A stretch of 64,000 bases of DNA from an uncultured Sphingomonadaceae bacterium (GTDB lineage: Bacteria > Pseudomonadota > Alphaproteobacteria > Sphingomonadales > Sphingomonadaceae). Shown in pieces: positions 34,122 to 41,938 of the stretch. The position numbers and the translations under genes were made by a program. The notes under the pieces were generated by a model. It saw only the letters and a program-made list of their open reading frames with translations, had not been told where the DNA came from and searched no databases. Within the stretch, counting starts at the first letter, position 1, and each line of letters begins with the position of its first letter. The stretch lies in NCBI GenBank assembly GCA_947488625.1, contig CANKZR010000003.1, positions 1 through 64,000 of the forward strand. Reading direction: 5' to 3'.

Positions 34122-35714
34122 TTACTTCAACTCGAAACCTTCCCAGCCGTTTTCGGCAGCCTTCCGGCTTAGCTCGGCGAAGCGGGGGAAGCCGCCGACG
34201 TAGATCATGAAGCCGCCCTTCTTGCCCTCGATATTCTTGGCATTGTACCAGGAATCGGCATGCCGGTGCACCATGTGCATGGCCACGTTCTGCGTTTCCT
34301 CATACCACCACTGCTCGGCATCTTCGGTCGTATCGACCCGTGTCTTTCCAGCGGCCTCCATGCTGTCGATCAGCTCGGCGAGGTAATCGACCTGCCATTC
34401 GCCCGTGGTGATCATCTGCGCCTGCGCGCCCGGCGTCATGGGACCGTGAACCATGAGCAGGTTGGGAAAGCCGGCGATCATGTAGCCAAGGTACGTCGTC
34501 GGACCTTCTTTCCACTTTTCGGTCAGCTTGATCCCGTCGATGCCCTCGACATCCATGTTCATGAGTGACCCCGTAACGGCGTCGAAGCCCGTGGCCATCA
34601 CGATAACGTCGAGATCGTATTCGCCTTCTGTCGTCCGCAAACCGGTCCTGGTGAATTCGACGATGGGCGCCGATCTTACATCGACGAGCGAGACATTGTC
34701 CCTGTTGAACGTCTGGTAATAGCCGTTGTCGATGCACATCCGTTTGCCGCCGACAGGATAGGTTTTGGGACAGAGCCGCTCCGCGGTTTCCGGATCGTCC
34801 ACAATTGCCCGAATCTTGTTGCGTATGAATTCGGCGACGACTTCATTGGCGTCCATATCGGTCATCACATCGGTGAAAGCCACTTGCAGCTGGAAAGCGC
34901 TTTTCGAATTCCAGGCTCGCTCCAGTATCTGGGTCCGTTCCTCTTCGGAGCACTCGTGAACCGACTTCTCGCCATATTCCACCATGGAGGTGCCCCAGGT
35001 GTTGAGGATTTCCTCCCGCCGCTCCGGATAATTGGCCTTCCAGTCCCGCTCGTGTTCCTCGTCCATCGCCCGATTTCCTGACGGCATGCTGTATGCAGGC
35101 GTCCGCTGGAAAACGGTCAGGCTTTTTGCTTCTTCTGCCAGAATAGGGGCGGCCTGCACGCCGGTCGATCCGGTGCCGATCAGGCCCACACGCTTGTCCG
35201 AAAGGTCCATCGGCTCGCGGGGCCAGTCCGTGGTGTGATAGATCACACCTTCGTAATCCTCGCGTCCCGGCCATGGTGGCTCGTTGGGGATGGAAAGCGC
35301 GCCGGTGGCCGCGATGACATAGCGACATCTAACGTGGTCGCCAGCTGACGTGCGCACGTCCCACAGGTCGTTTTCCGCGTCGAACCGCAAGGATTCAACG
35401 GCATTCGACAACCTGATATGTTTACGCAGATCGAAGCGGTCTGCCACGTGGTTTGCATACCGTTCAAGATCGGGCTGAGCAGAGAAATACTCGGGCCATT
35501 TCCAGTCTTGCTGCAGGTCTTCGTCGAAACTGTACGAATATTCTACGCTCTGGATGTCCACGCGCGCGCCGGGGTAGCGGTTCCAGTACCAGGTGCCACC
35601 GACGCCGGCTCCCTTCTCGAAACAGATTACCTTGTACTGTTTCGACAACCGATATGTCGCATAGAGCCCCGAGAAACCTGCGCCGATAATAACGACATCG
35701 ACCGTCTCTGTCAT
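34122..35714 (-). CDS. Type I Baeyer-Villiger monooxygenase (CHMO-like)
   Basis: A 530-residue flavoprotein with two dinucleotide loops (GAGFSG at 11-16 for FAD, GTGSTG at 180-185 for NADPH), the GGTWYWNRYPGARVD segment of cyclohexanone monooxygenase relatives, and between them the Baeyer-Villiger fingerprint as YEGVIYHTTDWP (154-165), with Tyr in place of the usual Phe. It should insert oxygen beside a ketone, as in steroid side-chain or ring cleavage. Start chosen at ATG 35714; nine upstream codons are unlikely. It is convergent with the TonB receptor and follows the MFS end of the large operon after 196 bases. Confidence 0.92.
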   Translation of the reverse strand: MTETVDVVIIGAGFSGLYATYRLSKQYKVICFEKGAGVGGTWYWNRYPGARVDIQSVEYSYSFDEDLQQDWKWPEYFSAQPDLERYANHVADRFDLRKHIRLSNAVESLRFDAENDLWDVRTSAGDHVRCRYVIAATGALSIPNEPPWPGREDYEGVIYHTTDWPREPMDLSDKRVGLIGTGSTGVQAAPILAEEAKSLTVFQRTPAYSMPSGNRAMDEEHERDWKANYPERREEILNTWGTSMVEYGEKSVHECSEEERTQILERAWNSKSAFQLQVAFTDVMTDMDANEVVAEFIRNKIRAIVDDPETAERLCPKTYPVGGKRMCIDNGYYQTFNRDNVSLVDVRSAPIVEFTRTGLRTTEGEYDLDVIVMATGFDAVTGSLMNMDVEGIDGIKLTEKWKEGPTTYLGYMIAGFPNLLMVHGPMTPGAQAQMITTGEWQVDYLAELIDSMEAAGKTRVDTTEDAEQWWYEETQNVAMHMVHRHADSWYNAKNIEGKKGGFMIYVGGFPRFAELSRKAAENGWEGFELK

Positions 35715-35869
35715 AAAGCCAAACCCTCTTCCATTTGTCATACGGCCCGCCCGTTCGATATCGGTTTAGCCGATTGAGGAAAAAGCGAGGCCTGGCGCTA
35801 ACCACTTAATGCGCACCTTGTAGCCTATAAATTATCCAGTATCATCAATAAACATGCGAACCGATGATG

Positions 35870-35878
35870 TTTTGCGTA
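35870..35878. promoter_or_regulatory. TTTTGCGTA word upstream of the Baeyer-Villiger monooxygenase
   Basis: TTTTGCGTA (the complement of TACGCAAAA) lies 155 bases before the monooxygenase start. TACGCAAAA recurs exactly at 47427-47435 upstream of the large operon. Part of the shared promoter word set. Confidence 0.35.
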
Positions 35879-35910
35879 TTAGAAGATGCGTCTGTCGGCG
35901 AATTTATCGG

Positions 35911-37098
35911 TTAGTTCGTCGCAAGCGTGCGCCGTTCCCGGTTCATGCGGTAGAGGCTGAAGAAAAAGGCCATAAGCGTGAAACCTCCTACGGCCAGAAA
36001 TGCGCCGTGCCGCGTGAGCACGACGGTCATCGGCTCAATCAGGAGCGGATTCAGGAAATCACCTAGGAAGACGGCCGAATACAACATGGCAATCGCTCGA
36101 TCACGCTGTTCGTCGCTGGCGGTTTCGGCAAGAGTCGTGATCATGTGAGGGAGGAAGAGCCCGGCGGCAACGCCGGTGATACTGCACCCGATTGCCGCAA
36201 CCAGGCCGGAATAAGAAAATCCCAGCATCACCAGTCCAATCGTCCAAATGGCGAATACCAAGGGGAAAATCCGCTGCAAGCCGATCAAGCCCGCCAGGCG
36301 GCCATAACCAAACCCCCCGATCATCGCTCCGACCGATGCCATGACGGCGATCCTGCTTACGGCAGTAGGATCGGAAATTCCTATCTCCCCAAGCAGGAAG
36401 GATAGCTGCGTCGTGGTCATCATCAACACCACGCCGAATGCGACGATAACGACGTAGAACGGCCAGAGCGAAAGCAGGCCAGGTGCTGGCTTGGCAGGAG
36501 CCGGGACAACTTCTGCGGCCCCACCGGTCCTCACGAAGCCCTCGCCACGCGTCAGCCATGCAAGACCGAGCATGACGAATGCGATTGCATATAGCAGGAA
36601 GGGCAGGCGCCAACCGCCAAGCGATCCCAGGTAGCCGCCTATCAGGATACCGCCGATACCCCCGACCGAACCGAGAGCCCCCTTGATGCCCAGGAACTTT
36701 GCGCGCGCCACGGAATCGAAGCGGCTGGCAATGAGGGCAGTAGAGGCAATACCGACAAACGAGGCAGCGATGCCGAGAATGAATCGCACCCCCAGCAGCG
36801 AGGGCGCGCCGGACAGAAAATATCCCGCAGAGCCCGAAATGCCGTACAGAACAAGCCCTACGATCAGCAGGCGATAGGTCCCTACCATGCGCACAGCCGC
36901 TGTGCTGAGCAACCCGCCAGCAATAAGGCCGAGGGCCGGGGCAGTCATCACGGCCTGCGAGAGCTGCGCGCCGCTGGTGCCTCCACCGAATGATTGCGCC
37001 AGCAGCGGCAGCACCGGAATCAGCACCACCAGGACGAGCGCGGTCGTTGCCGAACCGCACAGCAGGACGGCAAGCAGCAGCCGTTCGCGAGCGGTCAT
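35911..37098 (-). CDS. MFS transporter
   Basis: A 395-residue membrane protein with about twelve hydrophobic segments in two halves and a charged central loop (residues 190-215). It fits the major facilitator superfamily, multidrug or metabolite type. Its ATG overlaps the thiolase-like stop by four bases, making it the last gene of the ten-gene operon. It probably imports a pathway substrate or exports an intermediate; direction cannot be told from sequence. Confidence 0.9.
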   Translation of the reverse strand: MTARERLLLAVLLCGSATTALVLVVLIPVLPLLAQSFGGGTSGAQLSQAVMTAPALGLIAGGLLSTAAVRMVGTYRLLIVGLVLYGISGSAGYFLSGAPSLLGVRFILGIAASFVGIASTALIASRFDSVARAKFLGIKGALGSVGGIGGILIGGYLGSLGGWRLPFLLYAIAFVMLGLAWLTRGEGFVRTGGAAEVVPAPAKPAPGLLSLWPFYVVIVAFGVVLMMTTTQLSFLLGEIGISDPTAVSRIAVMASVGAMIGGFGYGRLAGLIGLQRIFPLVFAIWTIGLVMLGFSYSGLVAAIGCSITGVAAGLFLPHMITTLAETASDEQRDRAIAMLYSAVFLGDFLNPLLIEPMTVVLTRHGAFLAVGGFTLMAFFFSLYRMNRERRTLATN

Positions 37099-38267
37099 GC
37101 GCCGTCCAGTATCAATCCGCTTGTCGGAACGCCTGTGCCGGCGGTGACAAGCACAGGACCATCGCCCGGCACCTGATTGACCGAGGTTCCGCGTACTTGC
37201 CGGACAGCTTCCGAGATGCCGTTCATGCCGTGGATGTAAGCTTCGCCCAGTTGTCCGCCATTGGTGTTGACGGGCAACCGCCCGCCAATTTCCAGATTGC
37301 CTTCGCGCACGAAGTCCTTCGCCTGGTTCCTCGGTGTGAAACCGAAAGATTCAAGCTGGGTCAGCACGTACGGCGTGAAATGGTCGTAAAGGGTGGCAGT
37401 GCGAATATCGTCTGGCCTGAGCCCCGCCTGGTCGAACAGTTGACGCGCCACCAGTTCCATTTCGGGAAGCCGGGCAATTTCCTTGCGGTAATAGCTGGTC
37501 ATCATCTGCTGGTCGTCGGCGGCACCCTGTGCGGCTGCACGGATGATGGCCGGCGGTTGGCGCAGCTTCCGGGCGTAATCGGTGCTTGTCACGACGATGG
37601 CCACCGCGCCGTCGGATTCCTGGCAGCAGTCGAGAAGGTGCAGCGGTTCCACGATCCATTTTGATTGCTGATGATCGTCCAGCGTTATCGGTTGTTCGTA
37701 GAACCACGCGGCGGGATTGTTTGCCGCGTGCTTGCGACTGGCGACGGAAACCCGGCCGAAATCTTCGGAGGTTGCTCCACTTTCGTACATGTATCGCTGG
37801 GCGCCCATGGCCACCCATGACGCCGGAGAAACCAGGCCGAAGGGCACGTAATACCCATAGTGCGAGGATTCAGCAGTGGGGACAGGGGGCGGGGTGTGAC
37901 CGGTGCCGAAACGGTATTGCGATCGTTCGTTCATGGCGCGGTAGCAGACCACCACGTTCGCAACGCCGGTGGCGATGGCCATGGCCGCCTGCATGACGGG
38001 CGCGCATGCTCCGCCACCGCCGTAGTGAATCCGGCTGAAGAACTTCAGCTCTCGCCCGCCGATATTCCGGAAGACCTCGATCTCCGGATTGTTGTCCATC
38101 GTGAAGGTGGAAAGGCCATCGACCTCCTCGCGGTCGATCCCGGCATCGTCGAGTGCAGCCGTGATCGCTTCCACGGCCAGCCGCATTTCGGACCTGCCGC
38201 TGTTCTTGGAAAATTCGGTCGCGCCGATACCGGCAATCGCGGCGACATTGCTCAACGAGGATGTCAT
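37095..38267 (-). CDS. Ltp2-like thiolase-fold protein, probable retro-aldolase
   Basis: A 390-residue SCP2-thiolase-like protein. Instead of the thiolase nucleophile segment it has HYGGGGACAPVMQAA near 81-95, and it carries two tyrosines in conserved contexts, ATLYDHFT (Tyr294) and GEAYIHG (Tyr344); from memory, tyrosines at about these positions are catalytic in the actinobacterial Ltp2 aldolase. That enzyme, bound to the DUF35 part of ChsH2, cleaves the hydrated side-chain CoA ester. Start at 38267 overlaps the MaoC stop (ATGA); the longer frame is rejected. The partner ChsH1- and ChsH2-like genes lie directly upstream. Confidence 0.85.
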   Translation of the reverse strand: MTSSLSNVAAIAGIGATEFSKNSGRSEMRLAVEAITAALDDAGIDREEVDGLSTFTMDNNPEIEVFRNIGGRELKFFSRIHYGGGGACAPVMQAAMAIATGVANVVVCYRAMNERSQYRFGTGHTPPPVPTAESSHYGYYVPFGLVSPASWVAMGAQRYMYESGATSEDFGRVSVASRKHAANNPAAWFYEQPITLDDHQQSKWIVEPLHLLDCCQESDGAVAIVVTSTDYARKLRQPPAIIRAAAQGAADDQQMMTSYYRKEIARLPEMELVARQLFDQAGLRPDDIRTATLYDHFTPYVLTQLESFGFTPRNQAKDFVREGNLEIGGRLPVNTNGGQLGEAYIHGMNGISEAVRQVRGTSVNQVPGDGPVLVTAGTGVPTSGLILDGA

Positions 38268-38683
38268 GATGTTTCTCCAAGCTCGAGCGAGACCGTCGCC
38301 CTGACGTGCTCGCCTATCGAGTTGGTTCCCTTGACGTCGATCTTTACTTGACCCTGGCTTGCTTCCACGACCTCGCCGCTCAGCGTCATGGTATCGCCCG
38401 CGAAATTGGGCGCGCCCAGCTTGATGTCGACTGCGGTGATCCGACCGCCTGGGCCGCACCAGTCGGTGACGTAGCGTTGCACCAGACCATTTGTCGTAAG
38501 GATGTTCATGAAGATGTTCGGGACGCCGGTCGCTTTCGCCGCAGCCATGTCGTGATGGACGTTCTCGAAGTCGTTCGTGGCGAGTGCCGCTGCAACGATG
38601 GCAGAAGCGGTTACCGGAAATTCAAGCTCGCCCAGTTTCTGGCCGACCTCGACGTCGCTCATGGTGTTTGCCTGTGTCTTCAT
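38264..38683 (-). CDS. Small MaoC-domain hydratase subunit (ChsH1-like)
   Basis: A 139-residue single hot-dog domain. NDFENVHHD near residues 37-45 supplies the Asp and His of an R-hydratase active site. ChsH1 of mycobacteria is a similar short MaoC protein that pairs with ChsH2 to hydrate the 2-enoyl-CoA of a C3 steroid side chain. Both junctions are four-base ATGA overlaps (with the acyl-CoA dehydrogenase upstream and the Ltp2-like gene downstream), so stoichiometric synthesis is likely. Confidence 0.88.
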   Translation of the reverse strand: MKTQANTMSDVEVGQKLGELEFPVTASAIVAAALATNDFENVHHDMAAAKATGVPNIFMNILTTNGLVQRYVTDWCGPGGRITAVDIKLGAPNFAGDTMTLSGEVVEASQGQVKIDVKGTNSIGEHVRATVSLELGETS

Positions 38684-39813
38684 GTCAGAGCCTCCGTCCG
38701 TCCTTCGGCAATTTCCTTGCCGATTTCGGCCGCCATCGGATTTGCGCCGCCCAGTTCTTCGGAGATGTGGATGGCGTGAAGGAAGAAGCGATGGATCGGA
38801 TAAGTGATATCCGCACCCGTTCCGCCATGCAGGTGCTGCGCGGTATGAACTACGCGGTGCCCGCCCATCGCGGCCCAGTACTTGGCTGCGGCAACGTCAG
38901 CGCTGCTGGATGCGTCGTGGTCGATCTGCCATGCAGCGAGAAGGGCGCTCGATCGCATGGCTTCCACGTCGATGAAGGCGTCCGCGGCTCTTTGCTGCAC
39001 GGCCTGCATCGAACCCAACGGCTTGCCGAACTGTATCCGTTCGCTTGAATAGGCCGCCGTCCGGCGCAACGCTTCGTTTGCGATCCCGACCTGTCGCTGC
39101 GCCAGCGCCACCCGGCTGCGTGCAACGAGATCGGCGATGACATCGCGTCCCGTTTCGATGCTGCCGACCACCGCGTCCCCGGCGAGTTCGACATTATCGA
39201 GTGTTACCAGTCCCAGCGGCTCGCCACTTGTCGATACCTGCGCCTCGACCGTCAGACCGTCGGTGCCCACTTCGACAATGAACAGCGCCGGGCCGCCTTC
39301 GGCCTGGGCCGTCACGATGAATGCATCGGCTTGGGGTGCATAGGGTACGGCTACCTTCGTGCCGGACAGTTTGTACCCGTTTCCGTCTGCCTCCGCCTTC
39401 ACCATGGGCGTCAACGTATCGTGGTTGCCGCATTCCGTGATCGCGGCGGTCATGATGGCGTCGCCGCTGATGATACGCTCCAGCCAGGCATCGCGCTGCT
39501 CGGCAGAGCCATGCCTGTCGATCGTCATTGCCGCCATGGCGATCGTGGCGGTCAACGGAACCGGAGCCAGTGTACGGCCTTGTTCTTCCAGCAGAAGGCC
39601 GAGTTCGACCATGCCGAACCCCATTCCTCCCCCCTGTTCCGAAATGGACATTCCCAGAAGACCGGCGTCAGCCAGCGTGGACCACAAGTCCTTGTCGTAG
39701 GCCGCACCGTCTTGCGGGGGTTCGGGCACAGTATCGGCATTGGTCGCATCGTCGAGGATGCGGGCGGCAAGACTGCGCATTTCGCGCTGATCGTCGGAAA
39801 GGTTGAAATCCAT
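38680..39813 (-). CDS. Acyl-CoA dehydrogenase, subunit of a heteromeric pair (FadE28-like)
   Basis: A 377-residue acyl-CoA dehydrogenase fold, with MDFNLSDDQREMRSLAARIL at the N-terminus, TECGNHDTLTP in the place of the usual TEPxxGSD substrate loop, and HLHGGTGADITYPIHRFF near the C-terminus, typical of the second subunit in alpha2-beta2 steroid dehydrogenases. Start taken at ATG 39813, preceded by GAGGAT; the four-codon TTG extension overlaps the previous gene's stop and is less likely. Works with the 391-residue paralogue two genes upstream to oxidise the side-chain CoA ester. Confidence 0.88.
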   Translation of the reverse strand: MDFNLSDDQREMRSLAARILDDATNADTVPEPPQDGAAYDKDLWSTLADAGLLGMSISEQGGGMGFGMVELGLLLEEQGRTLAPVPLTATIAMAAMTIDRHGSAEQRDAWLERIISGDAIMTAAITECGNHDTLTPMVKAEADGNGYKLSGTKVAVPYAPQADAFIVTAQAEGGPALFIVEVGTDGLTVEAQVSTSGEPLGLVTLDNVELAGDAVVGSIETGRDVIADLVARSRVALAQRQVGIANEALRRTAAYSSERIQFGKPLGSMQAVQQRAADAFIDVEAMRSSALLAAWQIDHDASSSADVAAAKYWAAMGGHRVVHTAQHLHGGTGADITYPIHRFFLHAIHISEELGGANPMAAEIGKEIAEGRTEALT

Positions 39814-39821
39814 GGGTATCC

Positions 39822-40763
39822 TCAATTCAGGCGAAAAGCCGGCAGCAGGTAGTCAGGTTCGACTTCGATGAAATCGACCTCTACCGCCTGGCCGATCGAA
39901 ACATCTTCGGCGTCTGCATCAATCAGGTTGGCGATGATCCGGACGCCTTCTTCCAGTTCAACCAGCACCACGGGCAGGGGATAGTCGAAGTCCGGCAGGC
40001 GCGGCTGGTGCATCACGACGAAGCTGTGAATGGTGCCGCGACCGCAGGATTCGACAATGTCGAACTCCAGGGAACCGCTTACCGGGTCCATCGGACTGGG
40101 CGGATGCCGCAGTCGGCCGTCGGTCGATTGGAACAGGAGCTTGCGATTGTTGATCCCTTCCCAGAAGAAGGCGTTGTCATGCGTGATCGCGGGCCGGGGA
40201 TGGCTGTAGCCGCCCGATGCGTCATCGGATTTACCCTTGTCGGCTTCGGGCTGCGACAGGTTCGGTTTGAACTTCAACACCCTGAAGGTCATCCGGCCCA
40301 CGCGCTTGTCTTCCGCATCCGTGAATTCGAACACGAGCGTGACGAAGTGGCCTATGCCAAGGCCCGTACGTTTCTCTTCCGAGACTGAATCGACGGTAAC
40401 CGACGCGGTCACGACGTCCCCAGGCACCAGATAGCGGTCGTAGGATTGGCCGGTGTTGGTGGCAACAACGCCAGTGTAGCCGGCATCGTCGAAAAGATTG
40501 AGCACCGCCATACTGTCTTCCGCGGTACGCCCCCCGGGCCGGTACGGAGCCATCGTCCATACCTCGAGCATGGCGGGCGGCGCGACGATCCCGGGATGAC
40601 CCGCAGCGCGCGCCGCAGCATCGTCAACGTAGATCGGGTTCGTATCGCCCATCGCTTCGCACCAGCGGCGGATCATGGGTACATTAACCGGATCACGTGC
40701 CGTGGTAGGAGCGGTGGCGGCTTTCCCGACCCATTCGCGGGCTTTTTCCAGAAGGTCGGTCAT
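39822..40763 (-). CDS. MaoC-like / DUF35 OB-fold fusion protein (ChsH2-like)
   Basis: A 313-residue fusion. Residues 1-160 are a MaoC/FAS1-type hot dog with GDTNPIYVDD, in which the His of the hydratase dyad is replaced by Tyr, so catalysis should come from the partner ChsH1-like subunit. Residues 190-313 are a DUF35 domain: FFWEGINNRKLLFQ, the OB-fold GRGTIHSFVVMHQP and a late VEVDFIEVE. The zinc-ribbon cysteines expected after LLFQ are missing. In actinobacteria the DUF35 part binds Ltp2. ATG 40763 shares one base with the upstream stop (TGATG). Confidence 0.87.
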   Translation of the reverse strand: MTDLLEKAREWVGKAATAPTTARDPVNVPMIRRWCEAMGDTNPIYVDDAAARAAGHPGIVAPPAMLEVWTMAPYRPGGRTAEDSMAVLNLFDDAGYTGVVATNTGQSYDRYLVPGDVVTASVTVDSVSEEKRTGLGIGHFVTLVFEFTDAEDKRVGRMTFRVLKFKPNLSQPEADKGKSDDASGGYSHPRPAITHDNAFFWEGINNRKLLFQSTDGRLRHPPSPMDPVSGSLEFDIVESCGRGTIHSFVVMHQPRLPDFDYPLPVVLVELEEGVRIIANLIDADAEDVSIGQAVEVDFIEVEPDYLLPAFRLN

Positions 40764-41938
40764 CAGCGCGCCGCCCTCGGCATGCCGAGGCCGACTTGCG
40801 CCACCATGTCGCGCAGGACTTCGGCGGTGCCGCCGCCAAACGTGTTGATCTGGCACTTGCGGTACTCGCGTTCGATTTTCCCGCGCAGCACGCTGCCCGG
40901 CGAGTCGTCGCGAACAAGGCCGGCAGGTCCGATTACGTCCAGCAGCAGCCGCATGACCTTGATCACGCTCTCCGTGCCGAACACTTTGAGGGCGCTGGCA
41001 AGGTCGGGGCTGGTCTTGCCTTGGGCAACCTCGGCGGCAACGCGATTGCCCATGACTTCCACAGCGCGCAGCAAGGCGTAAGCTTCTCCGAAAGCTGCCT
41101 GAACCCAGGGGAGGGAAATCAGGGCGCTACCGTCTGCTCCTTTGGTGTTGCGGCTCCATTCGACGGTAAGGTCGAAGCATCCCGAGGCGCCATAAGTCAG
41201 CGCGGCAAGACCGATGCGTTCGTGGTTAAGCTGCTCGGCGATCAGCCGCCAGCCGCCATTGACTTCGCCGATGACCATGTCCGCCGGAACGCGCACGTCC
41301 TCGTAATATGTCACGTTCGTGCGGAAGCCCCCGACCGTCCAGATCGGTGAAACCGAGAAGCCCGGCAGGCTGGTGTCGAGCATGAAGATCGTGATGCCCT
41401 TGTGCGGCTTTGCATCGGGATCGGTTCGCGCGGCAAGGAAGATGTAATCCGCACCTTCGGCGCCGCTGGTGAAGACCTTCTGCCCGTTGATGACGTATTC
41501 GTCGCCATCGCGAACGGCACTGGTCTTAAGGTTCGCGAGGTCCGTGCCCGCACCGGGTTCGGTATAACCGATCGCGAACAGCAATTCGCCGCTTGCGATG
41601 CGCGGCAATATCTCCGATTTCTGCTCATCGGTGCCCAGCCTCATGAGGGCGGGGCCGACGGTGTTTACCGTTACGAACGGGAAGGGGGCTTCGGCAAGAA
41701 CGAGCTCTTCCAGAAGGATTTTCTGCGTCAGCGGATCCAGCCCGCGCCCGGAATATTCCTTCGGCCAACCGGGGGTGAGCCAGCCATCCTTGCCCATCTG
41801 CTTGATAACCGCACGATATTCCGGCCCGCTTTCGGCATCGCGAGTAGCCTCGCGTACTTCGGGCGTCATGATGCGATCAAGGTACTCGCGAAATTCCTGG
41901 CGCAGTGCCTTTTGCTCTGCGGTGTAATCGATATCCAT
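40763..41938 (-). CDS. Acyl-CoA dehydrogenase, subunit of a heteromeric pair (FadE29-like)
   Basis: A 391-residue dehydrogenase with WPKEYSGRGLDPLTQKILLEELVLAEAPFP, the substrate/FAD loop GYTEPGAGTDLANLKT, and a C-terminal INTFGGGTAEVLRDMVAQ containing the glutamate at the usual catalytic-base position. These are marks of FadE26/FadE29-type steroid dehydrogenases acting as pairs. It shares one base with the synthetase stop (TGATG) and one with the ChsH2-like start. Paired with the 377-residue paralogue. Confidence 0.9.
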   Translation of the reverse strand: MDIDYTAEQKALRQEFREYLDRIMTPEVREATRDAESGPEYRAVIKQMGKDGWLTPGWPKEYSGRGLDPLTQKILLEELVLAEAPFPFVTVNTVGPALMRLGTDEQKSEILPRIASGELLFAIGYTEPGAGTDLANLKTSAVRDGDEYVINGQKVFTSGAEGADYIFLAARTDPDAKPHKGITIFMLDTSLPGFSVSPIWTVGGFRTNVTYYEDVRVPADMVIGEVNGGWRLIAEQLNHERIGLAALTYGASGCFDLTVEWSRNTKGADGSALISLPWVQAAFGEAYALLRAVEVMGNRVAAEVAQGKTSPDLASALKVFGTESVIKVMRLLLDVIGPAGLVRDDSPGSVLRGKIEREYRKCQINTFGGGTAEVLRDMVAQVGLGMPRAAR

